Source: Glandiceps talaboti
Taxonomy: Eukaryota > Hemichordata > Enteropneusta > Spengelidae
Assembly: GCF_964340395.1 (NCBI RefSeq)
Contig: NC_135571.1
Span: 8,342,953-8,404,952 of the forward strand
DNA length: 62,000 bases
Direction: 5' to 3'
In this document: in pieces, positions 1 through 17,479 of the stretch
How positions within the stretch are numbered: the first letter of the stretch is position 1
Layout: the number at the start of each line of letters is the position of its first letter
Notes under the pieces: model-generated
Seen by the model: the letters and a program-made list of their open reading frames with translations, nothing else
Database searches by the model: none
What the model was told of the DNA's origin: nothing
Translations under genes and position numbers: made by a program

Positions 1-4084
<4,084 letters not shown>

Positions 4085-4769
4085 TCATGGCAATGAGTTG
4101 TTCTTACAACAGTTACAAGATGTCAACTAAATGATACTAAAACATAACTAATATTCAGCTTGCCAGGGAGGCCTCATGGAAAAGGAAACGGACAAGCAAA
4201 ATACCATTATAATAACAAAGAAGAATACTAATGAACATGTCACATGACACTCAGAATAGGGAGTAGTTGAACTTTCTTACATTATATGAATATAGTTGAG
4301 TATTATCGCTGATAAGTCACATAATTATCCTAACCTAGTAATAGTCATAAACAAGTTATTCTTTTTCTTGAAGACTTTGTATATGTATAACTTGTCTTTA
4401 GTACTGAGTACCAAGCTCATCAAACATTTTCCTTGGTGAATATATAATTATAACCAAGAAAAATTCATGGTTATATTTGACCGAATGTCATAACAACCTA
4501 GTGCTTAATACACGTTTTGGCTTTTTTCTCGAAATAGTATTTACTTACGCCTTTTGGTACTAATTCTCTACTGTATAAGTTTTTTACGTGCGAATGTTAA
4601 TCTCAATCTTATCAGGACATTTTATATTATATTATATGACTACATCTAGAGTTAATGAACAATGCATAAGAACCAACCGAAGTGCCAGCAGTAAAAGACC
4701 TCCATCCTGATTGGTTAGTTGTATCTTGATACTGAGACTTAGATTAACCATACTTATTGTACTAATAAA
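4085..4769 (+). other. Probable 3' UTR of the kinase gene with poly(A) signal
   Basis: Follows the stop at 4082-4084. An AATAAATAAA cluster at 4764 is the first strong poly(A) signal downstream. The end point is inferred; a further AATAAA lies near 5272. Confidence 0.45.
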
Positions 4770-6869
4770 TAAATCAAATTCCCGTAAATATATATACACG
4801 ATTTATGGTCACCGATGGAAAAAGTGTCCATAGAATTAGTCGACAGAATGTAGTTCCTTTGATAATTATAATAAATGATAATTATTTGGCATATAAATTC
4901 AAAGTTTAAGTATCACATATACATATATTCATTGATATTTTAACCACACGTATTAGAATTAATAATCACTGAAAACAATACTTGTTCAAAAATAACATTT
5001 GATTTTATTATCCATAGAATGCTATGCTAAAACTTAGATGATAACCATATTTAACCAGGATTGTTTGATGTTTAGATCAGTTTCTATGTAAAACAAGGAA
5101 CAAGGTGATAAGATTATAATTGTCAACTTTTTTGGATATTTTTTTCATAGTTATTGTAAATTCTTTTGATACAACTGACAAAAAAGAGATGCATTTGCTT
5201 GAACGAAGTGAACTAGGAGAAGATTTCAAGCAAAAACAAATTACGTTAAGTTAACAAGATAACTGACACAGAAATAAAAATGGGTTCCTCTAATGAAAGT
5301 TAATGCGATGTTTTTATTAGTTTGTTTATTATATCTATGGGAATTAGGCATGTTACAAATTAAACGCTCAGTTCATAAACTTAATAAAGTTAAATGTGAT
5401 ATCGTGTAGAAATCTAATCCGTCAATGGGGTTATGGGATCCGGGATGTCTGATGTTTATACTATGACAAGTTAACAACACTGATTGTATCGCGTGTCATT
5501 GCATGAACCTTGTAGCATTTCTGATTACCACGAGCAAGCAAATGCACCGGTGTTATTTCCCAAGTTGTGTTATAAACGGCGTTGCAAATATTCATTTTTT
5601 TTCTAGAAGTTAGCACATGCATATGATAATTTTGAAATGTTGCCTACGCTCTAATGTACTATTAAGAGACCAAACAACGGCAAAAGTTTATTTTCAGGCA
5701 TATTTTACGTTGACAGACATAAATTCGATCAAAGTGTGTGTCTATGTTTGGGTTTGTACTTAATAATCGATTTCATTATTACCAGTTGTTATATTATTAT
5801 ATTTGATGCGAAGGTATGTACTCAGTTCTTGTAAATTTTGAATTACCGATGTTAAAAGGTCAACAACAGGAATGTTTCATTCACAAAATGTACTCACTTT
5901 TAAATTTTGTGTGTATAATTATAGACCTTTGTATGTCTATTATTATTTTAATACTTAACTAACTAATCCTACTGTATTATTTTAGTATTCGATGTGTATG
6001 TATGTACCTAGCTTTTTACAAACTTAGTTAAAATGGCCATGTAGATTAATTAATGAACTTGTGTTTCACTTAGATTTTGTTAACAACGTACTAATTGTTG
6101 TTTTCAACCATTATCATTCTCCTGTCTTTCACATATTATCATGTAATGAATATATTAGTTATGTCCGATTTCATATTTTTTCTAAACTTATTAAAATATG
6201 GTATTTGGGGTTTTAAAACTTTCACTATTATTTTTTTCATTTTTAACCAAGTAAAAAACGGTTTCGCCAAACGTAAACAAAAGATTTCCAATAACTGCAT
6301 TGCCCGTCTTTGGAAATTATGCAAGGACAAATTGTGTCGTCCAACTTAAGACGAAAACTATGTAATATGCTAAAAACCATGTGAATACTTCTTTCATTGG
6401 AGACAACACCACGAACCGCGAGACTGTTGATATTTTAACTTCCATTTTTTACATTTAACACATCTGACCATCTATTTGTGCTCATATTTCCATACACCTT
6501 TTGGACATTTTGCTGAAAACAAAGCAATATTTCAAAAACCTTGATATAAAAATTATTTCCCTGCAGTATTTTCACTTGCAAAGTGTAAGTTTTGAAAGAT
6601 ATAACCAGACTTTGAGGATTATGATGTAATATTTACCATATTTGCAGAGGAAATAAAAACATAAAAATAGACCAGAAGATATTACTTGAGCATCCCAACT
6701 GTATCAACTGACCTAATACTGTAAATTATGGACAAATGTTTAAAACATTATTACCCTACCAACGTTGAATTGAGCCAGCCATTCTTGAAACAATTACTTA
6801 TGAAACAGCAATACACAGGCTTTCTTTTCACACGAACAGATCTAAACAGTAGACTGACATCGGACATGC
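4770..6869. other. AT-rich intergenic sequence, no gene seen
   Basis: No exon-like reading frame flanked by splice sites was found. Short open frames near 6095-6349 are AT-driven and hydrophobic, with no family resemblance. Confidence 0.6.
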
Positions 6870-6871
6870 AT

Positions 6872-6966
<95 letters not shown>

Positions 6967-6989
6967 GGCAGGCAGGCAGGCAGGCAGGC

Positions 6990-7029
<40 letters not shown>
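6870..7029. repeat. (CAGA)n array with internal (GGCA)n patch
   Basis: About 160 bases of CAGA repeats, interrupted at about 6965-6990 by GGCA units that differ by one base. The frames it opens are artefacts. Confidence 0.97.
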
Positions 7030-7189
7030 CACAAAATCTCCCCTTACCGGAGGTAATTATGATTCTGAACTATAGATGGTGATGTCTTTTATTCGAAAAT
7101 AGACGGGTTTATACTTCGTTTTTTACGAGTCTAGCCCTAAGAAAAAACTGTCTTGTTTCAAAACTAACAAGTTCGTCTGTTTTCCTGGA

Positions 7190-7300
7190 ATATCAATCAA
7201 TCAATCAATCACTTTATTTCAGAACAATAGGGCCACATGCCCAAAGAGTCGACATTACACAGCTAGAGCGATGGTCATGATATGGGATAGTAATGGATAC
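7190..7300 (-). mobile_element. Probable 3' end of a non-LTR retroposon (LINE or SINE tail)
   Basis: On the minus strand the sequence runs ...CTGAAATAAAGTGATTGATTG..., that is, a poly(A)-signal-like AATAAA followed at once by a short GATT tandem tail. This is the usual end of many CR1/RTE-type elements and their SINEs. The 5' extent is unknown and no reverse-transcriptase frame is visible. Confidence 0.45.
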
Positions 7301-9265
7301 ATTTGAATTTTAATGATGATAAATGTTTTGTGTTAAGACATTGCAAATATCAAACCACTGTTTGACCTGAAGGCAGTTATTCATACAACATGTATTTTGT
7401 CCTCATCAAATCGTCTTTGTTTGTAATGAATATGACTTATATTGTTGTGAGATGACAAGGAAAATAGAATATCTTTAATTTTTAGCTTATTCTTGTAATT
7501 AAGTTGGGAATGTACACTTTGTTGTAAGTTTGAAATAAACTTGGCAAAACCATATATGTCTTTGTCACTATTATTGTATAATTAGATGTTATTCCCCAAG
7601 ATACGATTGGCCTAAGGGGCCTTTGTCACAACGAGAATAACATAAGTATACCAGTGCCAGTCATATCAATGAAAAATCGAGGAGCGTAATGGAAATTTTG
7701 AACGTTTTGAATCATATTTCGAATACAGTAGAACCAGTGACGTAGACACGTGTTGTTGTGATGTAGAACGACAAGAGCATATATTCCATATTTGTTTGTT
7801 TACCTTGGTTTGTGCATGATATAATGTATAGCAACCGCTAGACGCCATAATGAAATTGTTATCCATATTTGGACGAGTTACTGAACATACTGAATCCACA
7901 AACTCAAAGATAACATTACACAAAATTCGTTAGTGGTCTGAGTTATAACAAACATTATGCACAAAGCTCAGCTGAACAAAGTACACCCAGCTTATAACAT
8001 ACATTGATTCCAATTCACCAAACAGTTTATTTTAAGATTGTAATTTCACATTTTGACACTGATACTATGCATACTGATATAACTACACTTGCATCATGGG
8101 TGGTACTTCCATGCCAATGCAAATTAATGTTAGTGAGTTTGGTGGCTTAACTTTAATGAACAAAATGTTAACACATACTGCACAGCATGGATCTCCCCTT
8201 TACCTCCGTGTATAACCTCACTCTAGAAATGTGCGCTCCAGGTATGGAGATATGTCTGAGTTCTCGGAGCGTATATTTCCAGATAAATAATCCATAGCTA
8301 TAATATATCACTGATGTATTATGGGAGATCTCCCCTAATACACCCATGATTATATATTGGAATAAGCCAAGCCAGCCATTTGACACCTCTCATTTTTATC
8401 TGATTCTTATGTTACGGTATACTGATGCAATGAGTTACTACATGTACGTGCATGTACACGCATTCTTATGGGGATCGTTCGTGTGTTTACAGTTTAGAAT
8501 AGATGTCCAAACTCCTCTCACAAACGGTGGAATTGATCAATGAAATTTTCCCTGTTGGTCAGCCAACTCACTATTCCTGGAACGCATGCTATATGAATAC
8601 GTATTTTCGATTTTTGAAAGCAGAAATCTACTAATTCTTACCTTCCCTACAAGTCTCACTCGAACTTGCCGCCATTTTGAATACGCAATGGACGCTGGGA
8701 AAATCAGGGCTTCCGTGTTCGTCGCTATATGTAGATTTCATCCGCAACTAAACTAAGTGTACTTGGTACTAGTACTAGTATGTATAATGCCCTCGCTACT
8801 CGTATTTTTGTACCCGTTACGATCTGGCTCCTAATTAATATTTGTTACCTACCCCTGACAGTGTATAGTATACTATTCTACATGTAAATGTTTTCCAGTG
8901 TTATTATTTTCAGAAGTTTTTACAGCGTGTATTTGGAAGCATGCTTATATGTATATGTACCGTAGACATAAATAGGCTCAGATGCATACATTCAGAAATA
9001 ATGTTTATGCAAATGTCAGGAAACGCCCATGTTACAAGCTATGCATCTTCGAATTTTATATAGATTGGTATAAGTATTTTGGCAATTAATGGACGCAACA
9101 TGTACATGTATAATAGCTATAGCCCAGAATGTGCATTCCAACAATTTATGTAGGAACAACAACTAAAGTTTTACCCATATGGAAGAGGCATTACGTTTAC
9201 ATCTGGTCTTTGATGATCATATGCGTATGTAAGGTCACACCACGAACCCTTTATAAACGTTGAAG
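7301..9265. other. Intergenic sequence, no gene seen
   Basis: No convincing exons on either strand. A segment near 7587-7640 (CCTAAGGGGCCTTTGTCAC) resembles one arm of the foldback at 61455-61570. A segment near 7728-7790 weakly resembles 38926-38990. Confidence 0.55.
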
Positions 9266-9644
9266 TTAAAATGGCACAAGCTGAGTTTATAAGTTTTTTA
9301 CCCGAGTGAAAATACTTACAAAAAACTTCATTTTAACTGTTCTAGTATAATGTTAATGCTGATGCATAATTTCTATGACTTTTGCAATTTGTATTCTGAC
9401 ATTGTTAGAACTGGTGATTACATAGTAGGGAGTTCCTTTACATTTAATACGTTGTTACTTTGGTATTAAATAACATTGTCTGATCATTTATAAGTTTTAT
9501 CTTAATACAAGGATTGAGTTCACTTAATTGCAAATGGAGGTTAAGAATAGACACCGGTAAGTAGAATACTGTGAGTACCCTTTTAATGTGTTGAATAAAA
9601 AAAATACACCCTAAAACATATCAACTCATCTTGCACCCCTTTAA
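9266..9644 (+). mobile_element. MITE-like element, GGCACAAGCTGAG family, copy 1
   Basis: Begins TTAAAATGGCACAAGCTGAG and ends CTTGCACCCCTTTAA, so the ends are inverted and each starts with TTAA. The interior aligns by eye with 51665-51995 (same strand) and with the reverse complement of 54098-54458. No coding capacity. The TTAA flank is compatible with a piggyBac-type target, but this is not proven. Confidence 0.65.
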
Positions 9645-10404
9645 TGTCCAGATTACCAAATCATGAATGTCTGGAGACGCAATCTTGCGTGACAGATGCT
9701 ATACATTTCGGCGTAACATTTCATTTTCAAATCACTAAAGTTGGTCACATGATTCCAGTAACAGACATGAAAAGGAGAAAAGGTGAAAGGGTTAGGTTTA
9801 GGAACGTGGCATACCAGCAGAATTACCAAAATATGTCATATATCACTCACCAGGTTAGTCAAAGCAAGGTACATGAATATTTATAAGAAGTCAGTATTTT
9901 TTGTACCTCGTTTGTACATACATTTTTATTACATGGCATCCACTGTAGATGTCAATTTTGGCCAAGGATGGTGTTATATGTGGCCTATTTTATTACAGTA
10001 ACGTACGGCTTTACAAAGAAGTATTCTACCCAATTTAAATTTCATCGCACTTATCGTTTACATCTAATTTATTATGTGAAACCGGACAAAATCATAAAAT
10101 ATGGGACTAGATTCAAAAATATAACAGGCGACACATTGATCACCAAAAACTAGAGGAAGAACTGTGGCTTGGATTTGGGTTTGGGTTACCAAGACACATG
10201 CACTCTTAAGCAAATTGAATTATATGTACTATTCCCCAATACTTTGCTTCGTTCAGCCAAGAAACCTATGAATGACTTAAGGGGCCCTTTTCATCATTCG
10301 TCTAGGTACTTGTGACAAACCTTACGCAACGCGTATTTTTAGGCTGATTTAAATACAACAGGAAAATAATATACATCATGCATAATTCATGAACAGTCGA
10401 CAAA
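9645..10404. other. Intergenic sequence, no gene seen
   Basis: Open frames at about 9644-10153 overlap each other in several frames and have no family signature. A piece near 10240-10320 resembles the start of the foldback at 61455-61570. Confidence 0.5.
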
Positions 10405-10598
10405 CCTGTATGTATGTCTGTCTGTCTGGCTGTATGTATGTATGTATGTATGTATGTATGTATGTATGTATGTATGTATGTATGTATGTATGTGTGTATG
10501 TATGTATATGTCTGTCTGTCTGTCTGCATGCCTGCCTAATTCAACATACATACATACATACATACATACATACATACATACATACATACGTACGTACG

Positions 10599-10650
<52 letters not shown>

Positions 10651-10735
10651 TACGTACATACATACATACATACATACATACATACATACATACATACATA
10701 CATACATACATACATACATACATACATACATACAG
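10405..10735. repeat. Inverted compound tetranucleotide array: (TATG)n, (CTGT)n, (CATA)n, (CGTG)n, (CATA)n
   Basis: The left half (about 10427-10505) is TATG and the right half (about 10545-10735) is CATA, its reverse complement, with a CGTG core (about 10593-10650) inside the right half. The two halves could pair into a large hairpin. All frames here are repeat artefacts. Confidence 0.95.
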
Positions 10736-10739
10736 AATG

Positions 10740-12727
10740 AAAGACAATGAATATACACAGAAACACGGTGCGAAATCATTTGTTTACTTCAATGAACTGT
10801 ATACCTTATTCTTATTGTCGGATGACATACGGAAGAATTAATTTTTGTTCACATTGAGATAAAATGCAACATTGTTTTGTCTGTGTAACTTTATCAAAAT
10901 CGATGTGTGAGATGCTAAATACAGCATGCCGCTATAGTCACTCTGGTTTGGTAATCATGACATAATATCTTTTTTTCCTGAAAGGTGATTTTCAAAGTAC
11001 ACGACGATGTTCAGTGACACTGCGAGTGTGATATCTCTTACAGGTCAGTTTGCGATGATTTCTACTGGCTGATATTCCTGCAGCATGGTTATTTTTAACA
11101 TATTTTACATATATGGATCATGAAGAAAGAGTAATCATGTAAAAGAAAAACATTCAGGCCAACCGGCAAAATGTTAAAAACTATGGCAGCCAGACATTTG
11201 CATCTCTTTAAATATTTCTAAATACAGTAAAATGACAATCAACAGGTAGGGGACATTTTTGTCACCGAAAATAGCTATGGTGACTATATAGGGAGCAAGT
11301 AATAACTATAGTGATCTACTGTCCGACAACTCACAAGTTTGGTGACACGCAGCTGTAAGGTTTGTCAGCAGATAGCCAAAGGTAAAATATTAAGCTATAT
11401 TATCTTTCCTGTTCTTGCACGACTTCAGTGTGTTCTAACTATATGCTTAAAGGATACAGTGAAAACCATAGCTATTGAAACAAAAATGTATTGCTCAACA
11501 AAACTTTTACCGACATAATTGTCAAATGTTATTGTCTGGCTAGACAATACTTATTAACAAGCATTATCTCTGATCAGATAACTAAAAAAAAGTGCCATTT
11601 AGTCATTAACATTACAATTGCTACATAATAGCGTCGTGTAAGTCAAAAATTGAACAATAATTTGTAACATTTTAATCCACCGACTTGACAGAAGATGTGT
11701 AAGTTGTTACAATGTATATGATTGTGCCACGATATGTTAAGATAATGGTAACTCACACAACGAATGTGTAGCAATGTTGGTAAGTTGTCACACTTGACAA
11801 TGGACACTGTTGCATACAATTTCTGTCCAGCTGAGAATATATGTACAGTGTTACAAAGTATAGTGGATTTCAATATACCGTTCAGCTGCTTTGTTGGGCA
11901 CAATCACATAGAAACTAATTAGATAAGAAACTAAACATGTTAAATGAATACAGTTTCGTTCAACATGAAATAAACTGAGAAACCTCCACGCAGACATCAA
12001 ATGTATATCTGAAAAAAATGGCGCCCGCGTGTCTAAGTGTTTTTGCCGTGCATTGGATTAAACGGTTTATTTCAGTCAAACTAAGCACAGCAATAAATTG
12101 AGATCTTGTAGCATGTGCAGTTTCTAATTGAATTCTTAGTGGTTTTATCAAACAGAGTCACTAAACGTATTTTTCAAATCCGCTGTATCTGTGATGATCT
12201 GTTAGGATAACTCTTGACCCGCCAGACGATAGAAATGAAAATAATTTATGTCCAGCTGAAAATATGTATTCCAGTGATTTGGCGTCGATCTATTCATGAT
12301 AATGGTAGCTCATGTAAAGAAAATGTAGCAACACTGACAAATTAAAACTTTTGTTACGCTAACTGATAACAAAAAACAAGCAGCGTGAATAAGATTTCTG
12401 TCGCCGACGATCCTGACGAGGTTCGTTTCGTTTCAAGTCACCTATGTTCCTTTACACATCTACTTAGATTGTTTGGCTTATTTTTTTTTTTTTGATTTTT
12501 AAAAAAAAAAAGAAATTGGGTGTTTAGTTCAAAATAGTATGTTTAAGGAGAACATTAGCTGAAACTTTTCATATTACATTATCGCTGGGCCGTAAAGCTA
12601 TTCATTCCTGATCACCATAATTATAAATTTTATGCAAATGGTTTAGCTTTGTTTTAATGGGATAAACTTCAAACAGACTTTTAGTTTAGGTGTACTTAGG
12701 ATTAATGTATACACTCATTCTATTTAC
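10740..12727. other. Region upstream of lectin gene B, including a dispersed repeat
   Basis: No exons recognised. The stretch at about 11920-12180 aligns by eye with 28738-28990 (shared ATAAGAAACTAAACATG, GCAGACATCAAAT and the block ending in a poorly conserved GGTTTTATCA), so it is a dispersed repeat. The promoter of gene B should lie here or just beyond, but I see no clear core element. Confidence 0.5.
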
Positions 12728-12752
12728 AGTTAATCTACCAAGCCGTAGCAAG

Positions 12753-13837
12753 ATGAAGTTGTTGATTTTAACTTTCCTAGTAGCCATCTTTACCGTGCCA
12801 ATATACGGTGAGTAAACAAATGGAGTAACATGAATCACCTGTGGGTGAACACATGTGTGTAGTTGTAAACATAATATGATACAACAAATACAATCAAATT
12901 GATTTTTAAGTCCACAACCAAAAATCAACTCCCAAAGGAATCTTGATTTCAACCTTGATTTCATACTGTTACTATATTGTAATAGCTGGCTCGCGGAAAA
13001 TCGTACCAAAAATCTAAACAAATAAATTAATATAACATATCCTTGGACCAAACTTTGTCCTTACAATTTTGTATTTGTGTGGGAAAGTATGTACCTTTGT
13101 TTGTGCAATCACCTCGAATAAAAACTATTTAAAAAAAATATTACAATTTGCAGGGTCAGACGATAGATTGAAGCAAAGTTTGACAATATATGATTCTGCA
13201 GTCACACTGTAGCAACTTCAGTGTTTAGCACAAACCGAGTACCACGCCTAATATGTAACCCCATAATAGTTGACACTAGAAACCAATCACGTGACAGACC
13301 AATTGCTATAACTGGAATGCATTGACAAAAATAAAACGGTAGTTTGGGTTGACCACCTCAAAATTGAATGCTGATGTAATCTTCCTCCCTCCACCTCGGA
13401 TGTAAACATGATTTCAGATAATGAATTCTACGATTTACCAAAATTCTTCTTTAAAAAAATAAATTCAATATTTGTTTGCCATAATTTGCAGGGCGGTTAT
13501 GTCTTAAAGCCAAGCCAGCAACTGAGCCACCACCAACTCAACCACCACCCCCACCACCAACGACTCAACCACCACCCCCACCAACAACTCAGCCTCCACC
13601 CCCACCAACAACTCAGCCTCCACCCCCACCAACAACACAACCTCCACCCCCACCAACAACAAAACCACCTCCGGAAATCTGTGAGTAGCTGTTAGTCAAC
13701 CTTTATCTTATTTAGATTTTTTGTCTTTAGATCCACGTCTTTGTATGGCATTTATTATAAATTTGTAATCATGTGTATGTATGTATGTATGTATGTATGT
13801 ATGTATGTATGTATGTATGTATGTATGTATGTATGTA

Positions 13838-13868
<31 letters not shown>

Positions 13869-15630
13869 ATGTATGTATGTATGTATGTATGTATGTATGT
13901 ATGTATGTATGTACGTATGTACGTATGTACGTATGTATGTATGCATGTATGCATGCATGTATGCATGTATGTATGTATGTATGTATGTATGTATGTATGT
14001 ATGTATGTATGTATGTATGTATGTATGTACGTATGTATGTCCCATTACCCGTTTCCACGTATATGGTTAATTCTGCTGACTTGTTTTTATCAAAAATTTA
14101 AATAGTTGAATTCATTTTGTTTTTATCTCTAGTGACAACGGTAATACCAACGTTGGCACGTGAGTACTAAGATATTTATCACATCAATACTGCATGCAAA
14201 ATAATGTTATTGAGGTGAAATTTCACTTGTTAAGGGCATGTATAGTTCCCCATAGCTTATATCAGTAATTAAGGTATATTTATGATTTATAAAGCTTGTG
14301 CTTCTTGGCCATGCCTCACTGGCATTTTCTGAGAAATACTCGTATGCATAATTTTTCATAACATTATTTATTTATCAATAATTTAATTAATTATTTAATT
14401 ATCATTAATTTAATGAATTAATCATTTATAGTTGATGTCATCACCCTTGTATTCATCAAAATGGCATATGTATTTACATTTACATATTGCCTCATTTGAA
14501 TAATCTATGCTGTTGCTGTTTTTGGTAATGCTTGATTAAATGTGGCTATTATACCAGTTTCATAAGTGAGCACATGTATAATTTCTGCTGTATGCTCACC
14601 AAACATAGTTCATCAGTGAAACTAGACGCTTTTTTAATTTCGGCTGTAATGTCAATGTGGTGACTCTGACTGTATCCATATTACTTGCAGCATGTGTATA
14701 CCCTGTAACCCTTAGTAACATAGCTCAGGGACAAAGCGCCAGCCAAGTGTCTGATAAACCTAGAACTGACTATACAGCCGATAAAGCTGTTGATGGGAAT
14801 GCGGATGGGAACGTTAAAAATGGATATTGTTCAATGACTGGAAAGGAATTTGAGCCATGGTGGAAACTGGATTTGGGATCTTCAAAAGATATTTATGAAA
14901 TTCGTATCCACAATAATATGGATGCACGTAAGTTTTAAACAAACTTAATTTATCGGAATAAGTCGGCATACTTGTTATATTTTGACCTCCTAACATGAGA
15001 TAAAATGCAGGCACTGAGAATTACGGCTATTTTTGAAAAATACGTGAACAAATACTATGCCTTTTAAAGTGGCTACATTAAAACAAAAAAATAAAAAATA
15101 AAACTAATTTATATTGTGTTTCTACCAAAAAAACATCTGAAACAACATAAATGAAGTTTATTGTTTGAAATTGCTCTTTTCAAACACAAAAAAATAAAAA
15201 AAATACCTATTTATAAACCATGTGGATATTTTAAGTGTTTCTTTTAAATATATTTTTAGAAATGTGTTTAGTTGTAAAAATAAAAAAGCTATATTTCTTA
15301 ATTAAATTAAATTAAATTATATTACATTTATGTTATTTTCGTGTTGTTTCAGGAAGAAATAATATGTTCATCATCATCATCAACAATAACATTATTTTAT
15401 TTCTTTTAGCTTATCGGTTGAAGACTGCAAGGATCCATGTGGGAGATAACTCAGACCACACAAAAAATCCACAATGTGGCTACGCTATTCTGGGCAAGAT
15501 GACAGCCGAAAACCCTGTCATCATCCGATGTGGCTGTGATGTACCAATGAGAGGACGCCACGTCAGCATTCAATTGACTGACAAGACACGCCCTCTAACG
15601 CTGTGTGAGGTTGAAGTCATGTCAGGATAA
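12753..15630 (+). CDS. Lectin gene B: secreted F-type lectin-like (FTP domain) protein with Pro/Thr linker
   Basis: Five exons, all joined in phase 1: 12753-12807 (signal peptide MKLLILTFLVAIFTVPIYG), 13492-13680 (linker), 14133-14159 (27-base mini-exon, TTVIPTLA), 14691-14927 and 15410-15630 (FTP domain, stop TAA); 242 residues in all. The linker repeats TTQPPPPP about five times and looks mucin-like. The FTP domain shows AVDGN, the PWWKLDL core, NPQCG, a GRHVSIQL strand and the closing LTLCEVEV, all standard for the family, which binds fucose in vertebrate and bacterial members. The fucose-contact His (here CSMT) and first Arg (here HNNMDA) are replaced, so the usual sugar site looks degraded. 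Gene C is its inverted neighbour, tail to tail. An acceptor-like TTTACAG at 12729 hints at a 5' UTR intron. Confidence 0.88.
13774..14040. repeat. (TATG)n array in intron 2 of gene B
   Basis: About 265 bases of TATG with GTGT, TACG and TGCA variants, ending about 90 bases before the mini-exon at 14133. The equivalent intron of gene C also carries such an array. Confidence 0.97.
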
Positions 15631-15884
15631 AACTAAATTCAATATGACTAGACGTGCACAATCCTATGAACTACTCTTTTCTTGTGGAACACTAATTTCT
15701 CAAGTATATGAAGATCAAATGTACTTTGAATGGTGGTGGGTAAATCTGTTTGGAAATTGATTTTCATCCATGCCATCATAACAATACAATTTCCAGTAAT
15801 ACTATTAACATGTATTGCAGTGGTTGCTATGGGAATAAACTACAACTCCTGCAATTTAAGAGTGGCAGTGCATGTGTGCGTGCT

Positions 15885-15908
15885 TGGTTGTGTGTGTGTG
15901 TGTGTGTA

Positions 15909-15940
<32 letters not shown>

Positions 15941-15956
15941 TGTGTGTGTGTGTGTA
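15885..15956. repeat. (GT)n microsatellite
   Basis: About 70 bases of GT with a few TATG interruptions, in the 3' flank of gene B. Confidence 0.95.
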
Positions 15957-16688
15957 AATCCTTTTGTCTGTATTTGTAGCTGGAACACCACTGGACTCAC
16001 TGTAATGGAATTTAATACACATATTTGACGTCAGACAAATCAAAATACAAAAAATAAACTGATGTTTATGTGCAGGCCACTCAACCAGATTGACGACAGA
16101 GCACCTATAAGGGAATATATGCATGACACTCATCATAAAGAGGTAAAGGGTTTTAAAAGGTATTCTGCAAAATGTGTTCCAAGAACATTTTTAGGGAGTC
16201 AGGGGGGTTATTTTGACGACATTTTATTGACTACTTTATGGAATGCTTTTCGATATTTTAGCCCTCATTATTTGCTTTTGTGGTGCACCCCCTGTGACAC
16301 TTCTTTTGAAAATGACTACTAGTTGGAAAATTACGTATTGGAGATACTAACTAGAATCAAAATGATAATGTCTATTTTGACATTTGCAAATATCTAATTA
16401 CTTAAGGCAAAGGATACCTTGGGAATTCGCCATGTTTTTAAAAAAAAAATCTTGTATGGTAAATGAGAAAAAACGTCAGTTTCAACCATTTCCACTTATC
16501 GTTATGGAGTTGAGAATGATCCGAATTTAGGCGGAAGTGACGTATTGACCTTGCTAGGGAACCTCGAACTCCAGTACATTGTCGCCTGCTGGTATTTTTA
16601 TACAATTACATAACAAGTCGACAACACATTTACCGGAAGTGGCCTCTGAAGACTCATATATCACTCCGAATAAGTTCAGATTGATACC

Positions 16689-16970
16689 AATAGGGAACTT
16701 GCCAATATGTCATTTTGAACATCCTGAATGTTGGATCATGGGAAATTTGCTGAATGTTGCATCATTGGAATCATGATGGTACATATCAATCAATCAGTAT
16801 TGTAAACAAATTATTACATTGTTTGCATCCACAAATAATATCGTCCCGGTTATCCTCGCCATTGCAACATTTATGTTATCGATAGTTCAAGATTAGATAT
16901 TATGATAATTACAGATAATCCCATAGGACTTTGCATCTGCGAATATTCAGTTTGGATTGCAAGTTCCCTT
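16689..16970. mobile_element. MITE, AATAGGGAACTTGC family, copy a
   Basis: Starts AATAGGGAACTTGCC and ends GATTGCAAGTTCCCTT. It is the most diverged of four copies; the interior keeps TTGTAAACAA, ATAATCCCATAG and TTTGCATCTG. Same orientation as copy d at 55703, opposite to b and c. Non-coding. Confidence 0.75.
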
Positions 16971-17479
16971 TCCGCTCTGATAAGCTAAAGTAAATACAAT
17001 TCAAACTAACGCATTTTATCTCGTTCAACATCCAACTTTCACAAAAGATAGTGAATAAACATTGTATCCTGTGTAGCCGACATAAAAATCACAAGAAGAC
17101 CAAAGAAATTCACCGAATGTATTTTATTCCCTAAAGCTAAAGGTGAGTAACTCTATAATAGAAGAAATTCTCCCAGAAAAACCACATGCACTGTAAAGTA
17201 CCCATGACGAAAATTCAAGATCTCGATAATAAGCAATATTTCAACTAAAACGGATTATGATATTTTCTGTTGTCATTTTTAATTTGTTTTCAAGCATTCT
17301 ATTTATGGCATTTTCCTCTAGGCCCTAAATACAGAGTTTACAGTAATACAGTCGAAATTACTAATATGCATGCAAAATAGTGTCCATGATAAAGAGTTTC
17401 TTGAACCACGTGTTTTATCGTTGTACTTCAAGCATGATAACAATAGGCATCCTTCTGAAACGGTTTCTGCAAGCATCAT

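Larger units (their letters stand above)
15631..17479. other. Intergenic space between convergent genes B and C
   Basis: Holds the 3' ends of both genes. Poly(A)-like signals for B are AATAAA at 15834 and 16053. The likely signal for C, reading on the minus strand, is at 17123-17128. The region also contains a GT repeat and a MITE copy, listed separately. Confidence 0.5.

Noticed and set aside
6728-7075. Open frame with a long Thr-Asp-Arg-Gln repeat
   Set aside because: Produced by the CAGA microsatellite; flanking parts have no family resemblance.
9644-10153. Three overlapping open frames
   Set aside because: They lie in competing frames of AT-rich DNA beside a MITE; none shows a conserved motif.
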